NCBI GenBank assembly: GCA_016218545.1
Contig: JACRDQ010000030.1
Location: forward strand, 62,001-126,000
Origin: Elusimicrobiota bacterium
Lineage (GTDB): Bacteria > Elusimicrobiota > Elusimicrobia > UBA1565 > UBA9628
DNA: 64,000 bases
Reading direction: 5' to 3'
Positions 9,901 to 16,995 of this stretch are shown here, one piece after another. The position numbers were made by a program, and so were the translations under genes. Position 1 is the first letter of the stretch, and each line of letters opens with the position of its first letter. The notes beneath the pieces are model-generated. The model saw only the letters and a list, made by a program, of their open reading frames with translations. It was not told the DNA's origin and made no database searches.

Positions 9901-10891
9901 CGCTCTCCGGGCCGTCTGCGACCCGGCCGCCGAGAGGCTCGCCCGGTCCGAGGCCGCGCTGCGGCGCCAGCAGGAGGCCTGGATCGTGGAGAGGTCGCGC
10001 CTGGAGGCTGAGGTGGCATCGAAGAGGCGCGAGCTTCACGAGGTCCGGGAGAAAGTCCTGGAGCTCTCCCAAGGCAAGGACCGCCTCTTGGAGGAGAGGA
10101 AGGCGGAGCTCAAGAGGCTCGAGGGGGAGATCGCCGCCCGGCTCCGAGGCCTCTGGAAGCTTCGGCAAGCCCGGCTCAAGAGCCTCAAGGAGGAGGCCGC
10201 GGCCCTGGACCGGGAGCGCGACGCGGCCGGGGCCGGCCTCGCCTCGGCGCGCAAGCGCGTAGACGAGGAGGCGGCGGCCCTGGCCGAGCGGATCGCGCTC
10301 ATCCGCGGCAGGGCCGGCGAGGTCCAGGGCCTGCTTGCGGCGCGCAGCGAGGACGCCGGCCGGCTCAAGGCCGGCCTTCAGACCGCGCTCTCGGACCTGG
10401 ACGTCAAGCTCGGGGAGGCTCACGCCGCCCTTGAGGCGGTCGAGCGGGAGACCTCGGCGCTCAAGACCGGGGGGCAGAGCCTTTCCGAATGGGAGGCCGC
10501 GGCCTCGAGCCTCGACGTGCTCGCGGACGAGTACCTCTCCTTGACGAAGGAGGCCGAGCCCCTGCTCGAACGCTGGCCGAACCTCTCGGCCCTCGGTCTG
10601 CACTCCATGGCGGCTGCCTTGCGCCAGGAGCTCCTGGACCGGGGCGCGGAGCTCGCCTCGTGGAACGCCCGGGTCGCGGAGATCGACGAGCGCCTCTCAG
10701 CGGCGCGCAAGCCCCTGACCGCCCAGCTCGCCCTGGCAGCCTTCATGGCCGGGGTGAGAGCCTACCACCGCGGCGACTATGAGGAGGCCCGGAGCCGGCT
10801 CTCCAAGGCCGTGTCCCTCGACCCCAATCCCGAGGCTCGGGGTCTGCTCGCGGAGCTCGAGTCCCTGGTGAGGGAGGAGGCCGGGGCATGA
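6902..10891 (+). CDS. Giant coiled-coil protein with triplicated unit and C-terminal TPR-like segment
   Basis: A 1329-residue, highly charged protein (GTG start at 6902; ATG at 6908 is equally possible and fits the promoter better). After an N-terminal part of about 260 residues, most of the chain is Ala/Glu/Arg/Lys-rich coiled coil. Three tandem units of about 235-240 residues begin near 8168, 8888 and 9586. The last two open with SLLKAWEDGRVRF and SLLTRAWEEGRARF. The last 60 residues (AYHRGDYEEARSRLSKAVSLDPNP) look like one TPR. There is no signal peptide. It is translationally coupled to the histidine kinase (ATGA overlap at 10888). It may be a scaffold or sensor for that kinase, which is inference. 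Confidence 0.85.
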   Translation: MRMNRSARAGFLNDLLRLCDRLLGGGSVGPVLSPLKDVLDGARAAGDEDFDSWLAWTHAPSLAPPEPALPTGPALAACRAALLALRVGRLAALSPQRRADLGMAAVLAGLGAERLGKERLAGPAGSLISGEVLRLVQCLGERLDGKGPMGLGAAELDPSALLLNAVLAYEDGIRARPEGGHRALAAVLSDAAGFGVETGRRLQEALAEFPLGSAVRLSSGETGRVVGVRPSDPKRPLVAVRLAADGSLVDPPVLCPLAEETGLAIAGPCEDPSGAFLAPWGQAVGRRDLLARLTGTLLSDVRARLPAFEDALRRQEKALRSQELATLEDLKRRGLAELEAGRKDARSAADELAELKKAAKARLKRLSEGIRARLERRAAVMARTEAGLRRRISRASRAMRDIEAARRELFARTAAGEASAGLDDEVFAACRLDWSAGRGDFLRKRAELLERLRSLDAEVEKAARERRAMEERRAAAETAQRQEARRLKDSFARELAELKAKAPLAALESSLARRQDELRRARAGHQEALAKSSSGKAREAPRVARLRELSRSMARQQAQWQEELSRGAAELEAKSALVERLRAEAAQAEAEAVLIKGKGERRRRRNVRRMERVRRRRAAAADGLWRRIKTAEEALASIHAAVERIKSAPVERPAESDPASAPSLLKAWEDGRVRFMDARDALAGRARELDAAASEVRRTCLKAAARRLELEEAYRTEGARLKEELAKALAAMEAETPLESLRKRLSEALAELRAAAGLHRKQLAASRVPEAEDPGTVRVRRAQENLRSAERSWQAALEAGEAALASKKALLKDLEAQALEGGAEVSRLTRKIDRLKKEGPGRIEAMRRRRRSTLEDLRRRIEGVEGGLRAVQASAEKFSAASGERAPAPSLLSPSLLTRAWEEGRARFRAVQKGLSEEAAALDARLSDARRMGLMAARQRVALEQAYGEEVRRLKASFAAACREVAAQLPIVKLRRELEARQAGLKAAREALRKAREERAALRAVCDPAAERLARSEAALRRQQEAWIVERSRLEAEVASKRRELHEVREKVLELSQGKDRLLEERKAELKRLEGEIAARLRGLWKLRQARLKSLKEEAAALDRERDAAGAGLASARKRVDEEAAALAERIALIRGRAGEVQGLLAARSEDAGRLKAGLQTALSDLDVKLGEAHAALEAVERETSALKTGGQSLSEWEAAASSLDVLADEYLSLTKEAEPLLERWPNLSALGLHSMAAALRQELLDRGAELASWNARVAEIDERLSAARKPLTAQLALAAFMAGVRAYHRGDYEEARSRLSKAVSLDPNPEARGLLAELESLVREEAGA
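8168..10300 (+). repeat. Three tandem coiled-coil units within the 1329-residue protein
   Basis: Protein-level triplication with units at about 8168-8887, 8888-9585 and 9586-10300. Each unit has an opening W-containing segment, a region with an RRLK(D/E) stretch, a (A/T)PLxxLxxxLxxxxxELRxA segment and a basic RRRR(S/N) stretch. The copies have diverged, so this is an old internal duplication and not a recent DNA repeat. Confidence 0.55.
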
Positions 10892-12312
10892 GGTTGCGCA
10901 CTCGCTTCGCCCTGTACGCTCTCGTGCTCGCCGAGGGATCCCTGCTGGCCGCCCTGGTCCTGCAGGGCAGGCTTGAGAAGCGGCACCTCCAAGCCGCGGA
11001 ACTCGAGCACCGGGGCGCCGTGCTCAGGGGCCTGGCGCAGGTGGCCGCGGACTCGCAGTTTGAATTCAACGAGGTTTTTCTGCTCAACTATTTCAAGGGG
11101 GTGCTCTCGCGCTCCCCTGAGATCAAGTATGCGGTGGTCCTCGACGCGGAAGGCTCGGTGCGCATGCACACGGACGTCGTCCGTGGGATCGGCAATCCCC
11201 TGGGAGCCCCCTGGGCGGGGCCGCGGCATTCCCGGGCAGGCGCGGGCCCCGAGGTCCACGCCGCGGACCACGGGGTGCAGGACTGGTCCGCCCTCCTCCT
11301 CGCCGGGGAACGGCGCAGCGGCGAAGCGCACATCGGCTTCGACGAGGCCGTCCTGGCCGCGCAGATGGAGCGGGACCTCGCCGAGAGCCGCAGGCGGATG
11401 GGCTGGGTGGCCCTGGCGTCCTCGCTCCTGGCGGTGCTCGGAGCCTGCTGGCTGGCCTACCGGATGGGCCGGCCCCTGGCCGAGCTGCACGAGGGGGCCA
11501 GGCTGCTCGGAGCGGGGGACCTGCGCCACCGCATCCGCGCGGCCCGCACCGACGAGTTCGGCGACCTCGCGCGGGCGTTCAACGCCATGGCCTCGGAGCT
11601 CGATCGCCTCAATAAATTCAAGGAGCAGATGATGGCCTCCATCACCCACGACCTGCGCGCTCCCCTGACCGTCATCCGCGGCCATGCCGAGATGCTCCTG
11701 GGCGAGGCCGCCGGCACCGAGGAGGAGCGCCGGGAGTCGGCCCAGGTCATCTACGACAACGCCCGCCGCATGTCCGGCATGGCCGACGACCTGACGGACC
11801 TCGCCAAGCTCCGCCTCGGCCGGCTCGACCTCAAGCGCCGCCAGGCGCGTCTGCGCGAGCTCCTGGAGAACGTCCGCTCCTCCATGCAGGTCGTGGCGGA
11901 CCGGCTCAAGGTGCGGCTTGAGACCTCGGCGCTCGACTCCCTGCCGCCCGTGTCCGTGGACCCCGCCCAGCTCGAGCGAGTCATCGTCAACCTCGTCCAG
12001 AACTCGCTCAAGTTCACGTCGGAGGGCGGACGGGTCGCGGTCGAGGTGGCGGCCCAGCCCCACCACCTCCGGGTCACGGTCTCCGACACCGGCATCGGGA
12101 TCCCCGCGCCCAAGCTCAAGAACCTCTTCTCTCCCGTGCTGCCCGAAGAAGGGCAGGGCAAGGCCCGGACCACGGGCCTGGGCCTGAGCATCTGCCGCGA
12201 GCTCGTGGAGGCCCACGGCGGCAGGATCCGCGCTTCCAGCGAGTGGGGCCGCGGGACGCAGGTCTCCTTCACCATCCCCCTGGGCGACACGCCATGCTCC
12301 GACGCCTGCTGA
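10888..12312 (+). CDS. Membrane sensor histidine kinase (HAMP-HisKA-HATPase)
   Basis: A 474-residue transmitter. An N-terminal membrane helix, a periplasmic sensor region of about 140 residues and a second helix (about residues 170-192) lead to a HAMP domain (GRPLAELHEGARLLGAGDLR). HisKA follows with phospho-acceptor His254 in SITHDLRAPL. The HATPase has N-box NLVQNSLKFT, G1 DTGIGIPA and G2 TGLGLSIC. Its start overlaps the coiled-coil gene stop and its end overlaps the next regulator gene by 19 bases. The likely phosphate receiver is the receiver-only protein two genes on, because the directly following OmpR-type protein lacks the acceptor aspartate. Confidence 0.95.
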   Translation: MRLRTRFALYALVLAEGSLLAALVLQGRLEKRHLQAAELEHRGAVLRGLAQVAADSQFEFNEVFLLNYFKGVLSRSPEIKYAVVLDAEGSVRMHTDVVRGIGNPLGAPWAGPRHSRAGAGPEVHAADHGVQDWSALLLAGERRSGEAHIGFDEAVLAAQMERDLAESRRRMGWVALASSLLAVLGACWLAYRMGRPLAELHEGARLLGAGDLRHRIRAARTDEFGDLARAFNAMASELDRLNKFKEQMMASITHDLRAPLTVIRGHAEMLLGEAAGTEEERRESAQVIYDNARRMSGMADDLTDLAKLRLGRLDLKRRQARLRELLENVRSSMQVVADRLKVRLETSALDSLPPVSVDPAQLERVIVNLVQNSLKFTSEGGRVAVEVAAQPHHLRVTVSDTGIGIPAPKLKNLFSPVLPEEGQGKARTTGLGLSICRELVEAHGGRIRASSEWGRGTQVSFTIPLGDTPCSDAC

Positions 12313-12989
12313 TCTTCGGCTCGGACCGCAAGCGCGGGCTCGCTTTCGCGTCGCCCCTGCCCGAGGGGGAGTTCCTCGTCAGGGTCGAGACCTCGGCCGT
12401 GGCCGCGCTGCAGGCGGCCAAGGGTTGGCAGCCGGACTGCGTGGTCCTGCGGGTGGGGGGACAAGACGGGGAGACCCTCGAACTGTGCCGGGGCATCAAG
12501 GGCGAGCACGCGACCTCCAGGATCCCCGTCATGCTGGTGTCCGCAGACCGCGACCAACGGCTCGTCAACGGCGGGTTCGAGTCCGGGGCGGACGACTTCA
12601 TGGTCGAGCCCTGCCACCCTACCGAGCTCCTCTGGCGGCTGCGGGGCCTCATCAGGCGCTACGAGGCTCCCTCGGCCGCGCTCCAGGCCGTGGAGGTGGG
12701 GCCGTTCGAGCTCAACGCCGAGCAGGGCACGGCCCGCCTCGAGGGCCGGGCCCTCGAGCTCACCAAGAAGGAGTTCCTCATCCTGGAGCTCTTCTTGCGC
12801 CATGCCGACCGGCTGCTGAGCCGCCGCTACGTCCTCGACAACGTCTGGGGCTTCGACAGCGCGGTCCGCACCCGCGTCGTGGACTTGTGCGTGTTCCAGC
12901 TCCGCGGCAAGCTCGGGGCCAGGTGGGGCTCCTGCCTGCGCACCCGGCGCGGGTTCGGCTACATCCTCGAGATCGGAGGCGAGTCCTGA
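12294..12989 (+). CDS. OmpR/PhoB-type regulator with degenerate receiver domain
   Basis: A 231-residue protein starting at the ATG inside the end of the kinase gene. The C-terminal half is a clear winged-helix OmpR DNA-binding domain (LTKKEFLILELFLRHADRLL ... RTRRGFGYILE). The N-terminal half has receiver length and fold pattern but not its chemistry. The acidic pair is replaced by IFGSDRKR, the phospho-acceptor Asp position reads CVVLRVGG (Asp to Arg), and the conserved Lys-Pro is lost (DDFMVEPCH). It is therefore a pseudo-receiver regulator that probably works without phosphorylation. It is followed immediately by an intact receiver-only protein (TGATG overlap). Confidence 0.9.
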   Translation: MLRRLLIFGSDRKRGLAFASPLPEGEFLVRVETSAVAALQAAKGWQPDCVVLRVGGQDGETLELCRGIKGEHATSRIPVMLVSADRDQRLVNGGFESGADDFMVEPCHPTELLWRLRGLIRRYEAPSAALQAVEVGPFELNAEQGTARLEGRALELTKKEFLILELFLRHADRLLSRRYVLDNVWGFDSAVRTRVVDLCVFQLRGKLGARWGSCLRTRRGFGYILEIGGES

Positions 12990-13372
12990 TGGCCAAGAGA
13001 AGACTCCTCATGATCGACGACGACCGCGAGACCCGGAGGATGGTGGGCCGCTACGTCCGGCACAAGGGCTGGGAGTTCATCGAGGCCGCGGACGGCGCAG
13101 AGGGCATCGTCGCTGCCCTGCGCGACTCACCGGACCTGATCCTGCTCGACATCCAGCTTCCGGACCTCGAGGGCTGGGAGGTCTGCCGCCGCCTCAAGGC
13201 CGAGTCCCTGCCCGAGCCCATCCCCATCATGATGGTCTCCGGGGCGAGGTTTTCCCCCGAGGACAAGGCCCACGGCCTGGAGATCGGCGCCGACGACTAC
13301 CTGAGCAAGCCCTTCGACCTCTCGGAGCTCTGGCTGCGCGTTGAGGCCATCCTCAAGGCCAGGGGCGGATGA
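12989..13372 (+). CDS. Single-domain response regulator receiver
   Basis: A 127-residue stand-alone receiver with all expected residues: acidic pocket in MIDDD (residues 10-12), phospho-acceptor Asp54 in LILLDIQLP, Ser/Thr position in MMVSGA and Lys in YLSKPF. There is no output domain. It overlaps the preceding regulator by one base and the following TPR gene by four. In this order it is the natural phosphate partner of the histidine kinase at 10888, and it may pass the signal to the pseudo-receiver regulator by protein contact, which is inference. Confidence 0.93.
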   Translation: MAKRRLLMIDDDRETRRMVGRYVRHKGWEFIEAADGAEGIVAALRDSPDLILLDIQLPDLEGWEVCRRLKAESLPEPIPIMMVSGARFSPEDKAHGLEIGADDYLSKPFDLSELWLRVEAILKARGG

Positions 13373-14517
13373 GACGGGAGGGCCTCCTGCCTGCCCTGGC
13401 GCAGGCCGCGGCCCTGGCCGCCGGCTTCCTGATCCACGCTCCGGCTCCGGCGGTCCAGGCCTCCGCGGTCCAGGCTCCGGCCGGGCCCGAGGCCGCGGCC
13501 ATGCCTTCCTCCTTCGAGCGCGGGCTTGAGGCCTACCTCGCGGGGGACTTCGAGGGGTGCCTCGAGTCCATGATGGGGGCCGTCATGGAAGGCGACCAGC
13601 CGGGCCTGGCGCGCGAATACATCCGGCTTTCCGGCAAAAGGCTCGTGGACCGCGACCGCAGGGACATCTCGGCCCAGCGCCGGGAGCTCCTGCGGGAGGG
13701 CAGGGCGCTCCTGAAGGAGGAGAAGCGCAAGGCCGTCCGCTGGACCACGTGGCTTCGCAAGTCGCGGGTCGCGGCGGACCGCGAACGCTGGGTCGAGGCC
13801 TTCGACTGGGCGCGGAGGGTGACGGAAGAGAATCCTCTGCACGAGGAAGCCCAGGAGGCCCAGGCCGTCCTGAGGCGTTCCATGGCCAAGCATGCGTCCC
13901 AAGGCAGTTTCCGTGACCGCAAGGAGACACTGCTCTACTCCGCCATGCTGGCCTATCTCGCGGGCAGCCGCGAGGAGGCCCGGGCTCAGTGGACCGAGGC
14001 CCTCGAGTGGGACTCGCTCGAAGGCGAGATCGATGACGAACGCATCCGGCACTATCTCGCGGCGCTTCCCGCCGCCCAGGCGCCGCCCGCGGCCTTGCCC
14101 CCGGCCCCGCCTCCGGCCCTGGTCGCCGCGGCTCCCGAGCCCAAACCCGCCCTCCCCGCTCCGGGCGAGTGGTCGTACAGCCACGGGATGGCCAAAGCCA
14201 GGGAGGGCCGCTGGGCGGAAGCGGTCGAGCTCCTGGAGCAGGCGCTGTCCGAGGCTCCGGAGCACCCCAGGGCGCGCAAGGACCTCGTCGAGGCGCGGAT
14301 GAAGCTCTCGGAGCAGGCCGCCGCCGGGCGGGCCCGGGCCAAGGAGCTCTACATGGCCGGCATCATGTCGTACGGCCAGGGCAGGTTAGAGGACGCGCTC
14401 ACCCAGTGGCGCGCCGCCGTCCAGGCCGATCCCGGCCACGTCTACGCCCACAAAGCCATCCAGCACGTCGAAAAGGAACTCGAGGCTCGGGGGACGCCGA
14501 GCCCACGAGGTCCCTGA
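13369..14517 (+). CDS. Exported TPR protein
   Basis: A 382-residue protein with an N-terminal hydrophobic export segment (residues 1-30) followed by TPR-like helices: LEAYLAGDFEGCLESMMGAV, LAYLAGSREEARAQW, then after an Ala/Pro-rich linker (about residues 228-265) AKAREGRWAEAVELLEQAL and GIMSYGQGRLEDALTQWRAA. It is coupled to the receiver gene by ATGA. The context (two-component genes upstream, PorV-like barrel and T9SS-type cargo downstream) suggests an envelope-assembly or adaptor role. No enzyme motif is seen. Confidence 0.88.
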   Translation: MRREGLLPALAQAAALAAGFLIHAPAPAVQASAVQAPAGPEAAAMPSSFERGLEAYLAGDFEGCLESMMGAVMEGDQPGLAREYIRLSGKRLVDRDRRDISAQRRELLREGRALLKEEKRKAVRWTTWLRKSRVAADRERWVEAFDWARRVTEENPLHEEAQEAQAVLRRSMAKHASQGSFRDRKETLLYSAMLAYLAGSREEARAQWTEALEWDSLEGEIDDERIRHYLAALPAAQAPPAALPPAPPPALVAAAPEPKPALPAPGEWSYSHGMAKAREGRWAEAVELLEQALSEAPEHPRARKDLVEARMKLSEQAAAGRARAKELYMAGIMSYGQGRLEDALTQWRAAVQADPGHVYAHKAIQHVEKELEARGTPSPRGP

Positions 14518-14580
14518 TTTTCGACACGGACCAAACAGAATCCAAATGCGGACCAAACATCCATCCGCCAGATATATATC

Positions 14581-15927
14581 ATGCGCGCGCGCGCGACGTT
14601 CACGCTCCTGCTCCTGGCCCTCCTGCGGCCCGCGGCCGGGTCCGCGGGCGCGGCCGGGTCCGCGGGCGCCGAGTTCCTCAGCGTCGCGGCAGGACCCCGC
14701 GGCGTGGCCATGGGCGAGGCGCAGACCGCCGCGGTGCGGGGTCCATACGCCGCGTTCTGGAACCCGGCCGGCCTGGGCCTTCTGCGCTACCCCGAGGCGG
14801 TCTTCTCCTACTACCGGCTCGCCGAGGGGATCGATCCCCAGCACGCGGCCTACGCCCACCCCTTAGGAGCTCGGCAGGGCCTGGCCGCGAGCCTCTCGCG
14901 CCTGGCCGTCGGGCCCTTCGACTCCTACGACGCCAACGGCCTGCGCCGCGGCTCCGTGGACGCCGAGGACCTCGCGGTCAACCTCGCCTACGGCCAGCGG
15001 CTCTTCTTCGCCGACCCGACCCTCCCGGACGTGAGCCTCGGAGTCTCGGCCGGGTGGGTCAGCCAGCGCCTGCACCGCACGCTGAGCCGGACCGCGGCAG
15101 CCGGGGCGGGCATCATGGTCTCCGGGCTGGAGCGCTCGGGAGCGGCCTGGCTCAAGGGGCTGAGCCTGGGCGTGGCGGGCCGGAACCTCGGACCGGGGCT
15201 CAGATTCGACACGGAGAAGACCCGCCTTCCCGCCGTGGTCTCCGCGGGCCTGGCCCTGGAACGCCGGCCGTGGGGGGACCCGATGACCCTGGCTCTGGAT
15301 TACCAGGCGCGTCTTGGCGACGAGCACTACCTGGGCTTGGGCGCCGAGTACGTCCTGCGCCGGGTGCTGTCCCTGAGAGCCGGGACCCGGGTGGGCAAGC
15401 GGGACGGACCGGACCTCCGGGTCGGGATCGGGTTCTCGCTCAAGCGGGTCTCCGTGGAGTACGCGTGGACCGGGCTCTCCCCTCTGGGCGACCTCCACCA
15501 CATGGGGGTGGGGTGCCGTTTCGGCGGGGCGGCGGACGTCAAGGAGAAGAGCGCGGAGGACTTCATCGAGCAGGGCAGGCGGTACCTCAAGCAGAAACGG
15601 ACCTACGAGGCCGTGGTGGAGCTCAACAACGCCCTCGAGGCCGACCCCGGCAATCGCGCCGCGCTCGACCTCATCCGCCGGGCCGCGGACGTCAAGGAGA
15701 AGAGCGCGGAGGACCGCATCGAGCAAGGCAGGCGGTATCTCAAGCAGGGCCGGATCTACGAGGCCGTGCTGGAACTCAACTCCGCCCTCGAGGCCGACCC
15801 CGGCAACCGCGCCGCTCTGGAGCTTCTCCGCGGCGCCGCGCAGGCCAAGCCCGCCAAAGGCGAGGCTCCCGCTGCCGCGGCCGGCCAGGGAGCGGAGCCG
15901 GCGCCCGTCCCGGAGGAGGGCCGGTGA
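14581..15927 (+). CDS. PorV/PorQ-like outer-membrane barrel with two tandem TPRs
   Basis: A 448-residue protein with a signal peptide (MRARATFTLLLLALL). The mature start matches the PorV/PorQ family: EFLSVAAGPRGVAMGEAQ, then AAFWNPAGLGLL. A region of alternating beta strands up to about residue 318 (GVGCRFGG) would form the outer-membrane barrel. In type IX secretion PorV shuttles cargo after translocation. Unusually, two nearly identical 51-residue TPR units follow (15532-15684 and 15685-15837), then an Ala/Pro-rich tail. Its stop overlaps the GTG start of the next gene, which carries a T9SS-type C-terminal domain, so the pair probably function together. Confidence 0.85.
   Translation: MRARATFTLLLLALLRPAAGSAGAAGSAGAEFLSVAAGPRGVAMGEAQTAAVRGPYAAFWNPAGLGLLRYPEAVFSYYRLAEGIDPQHAAYAHPLGARQGLAASLSRLAVGPFDSYDANGLRRGSVDAEDLAVNLAYGQRLFFADPTLPDVSLGVSAGWVSQRLHRTLSRTAAAGAGIMVSGLERSGAAWLKGLSLGVAGRNLGPGLRFDTEKTRLPAVVSAGLALERRPWGDPMTLALDYQARLGDEHYLGLGAEYVLRRVLSLRAGTRVGKRDGPDLRVGIGFSLKRVSVEYAWTGLSPLGDLHHMGVGCRFGGAADVKEKSAEDFIEQGRRYLKQKRTYEAVVELNNALEADPGNRAALDLIRRAADVKEKSAEDRIEQGRRYLKQGRIYEAVLELNSALEADPGNRAALELLRGAAQAKPAKGEAPAAAAGQGAEPAPVPEEGR
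15532..15837 (+). repeat. Tandem 153-bp TPR-coding repeat
   Basis: Two adjacent copies (15532-15684 and 15685-15837) beginning GCGGACGTCAAGGAGAAGAG encode 51-residue TPR units (ADVKEKSAED..EQGRRYLKQ). They are near-identical at DNA level, which indicates a recent tandem duplication inside the PorV-like gene. Confidence 0.85.
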
Positions 15928-16979
15928 AGTCCCGCGGACTCGCCTTTCCCGCGCTCCTGTCCTGCCTGGCGGGCGGCGCGGCTCTGCCTGCCTCCGCGGA
16001 GATGACGGGCGGCGACTTCGTCATGGTCAACCACATGGAGGGTCCGGGGCTTCTGGCGGAGGTCGAGGTCGGCGGCGACACCTGGACCTTCGCCTCGGCG
16101 GGTCGGGAGATGAACGTGGCGACGGCCTACCCGCTCGAGGACGCCGGGTGCTCGGAGTTGATGCCCGCGCCGTGGGGTTTTCCGCTCTACAGCAGGGAGC
16201 AGACGCATGAGATCGAACCACAGTGCGTGCCCCACCAGATCGTGGTGCAAGACGAGTCCACGGGCGAGGACTTCGACTTCTACTTCAACACCGACCCCAT
16301 GTCCGAGTCCATGCGGGTCGATCCCGCGGTCCTGCAGGCCGCCAACTCCCGGCTCTCCTCCGTGGCCGGGCCCCAGGCCGTCATCGCGCCCAACGGCATC
16401 ACGGAGCTCAACCTCGAGCTCGAGTCCGGGTCGTTTTTGGACTCGAACCTGGCCAAGAACGCCGTGCTGAGCCTTTCCTACAATGACGCGGACGGGGACG
16501 GGATCGTGGACGGCTCCAACCCGGCGGTCCGCGTCAAGACCCTCTCGCTCTATATGCTCGACGAGGCGCGGGGCATGTGGGTCAAGGTCCCGGGCTCCAT
16601 CGTGGACCAGGCCAACCACACGGTCTCGGCCGCCCTGCCCCACCTGAGCGTCTACGCCCTCATCGCCGCCGCGGACGAGGACGTGAGCTCCGCCTACGCC
16701 TTTCCCGTGCCGTGGGCTCCCAACTCCGGAGACCCTCTGAACGGCACCCTGGCGCGCGGCATCACCTTCACCAACCTCCCCTCCGCCGGGGAGATCGAGA
16801 TCTACACCGTGACCGGCAGGCTGGTCAAGACCCTGGCCATCCCGCCGGCGCTCTTCCCGGCCCAGCTCAACTGGAACGTCAAGAACGAGGCCGGGCAGGA
16901 CGCGGCCAGCGGAGTCTACCTTTGGCGCATCCGGTCGGGGCAGAGCGTCAAGACGGGCAAGCTGATGGTGATCCGGTGA
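15924..16979 (+). CDS. Secreted protein with T9SS-type C-terminal sorting domain
   Basis: A 351-residue protein from a GTG that overlaps the preceding stop. The signal peptide is KSRGLAFPALLSCLAGG...ASA. The middle contains an acidic DADGDGIVDGSNP stretch that may bind calcium. The last 90 residues form a T9SS type A-like domain: FPVPWAPNSG opening, GEIEIYTVTGRLVKTL core and a GVYLWRIRSGQSVKTGKLMV end. Such domains direct cargo across the outer membrane and are then cleaved or anchored. The neighbouring PorV-like barrel supports this. The function of the mature part is not recognised. Confidence 0.85.
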   Translation: MKSRGLAFPALLSCLAGGAALPASAEMTGGDFVMVNHMEGPGLLAEVEVGGDTWTFASAGREMNVATAYPLEDAGCSELMPAPWGFPLYSREQTHEIEPQCVPHQIVVQDESTGEDFDFYFNTDPMSESMRVDPAVLQAANSRLSSVAGPQAVIAPNGITELNLELESGSFLDSNLAKNAVLSLSYNDADGDGIVDGSNPAVRVKTLSLYMLDEARGMWVKVPGSIVDQANHTVSAALPHLSVYALIAAADEDVSSAYAFPVPWAPNSGDPLNGTLARGITFTNLPSAGEIEIYTVTGRLVKTLAIPPALFPAQLNWNVKNEAGQDAASGVYLWRIRSGQSVKTGKLMVIR

Positions 16980-16995
16980 GCCGCATGGAGGCACG

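Noticed and set aside
12243..12293. Earlier in-frame start for the OmpR-type regulator
   Set aside because: It would overlap the kinase gene by 70 bases and add residues with no receiver similarity; the ATG at 12294 begins the fold.
14573..14580. TATATATC directly before the PorV-like ATG as a -10 box
   Set aside because: The predicted start of transcription would fall inside the coding sequence after the ATG, and no -35 is visible, so it is more likely just AT-rich spacer.
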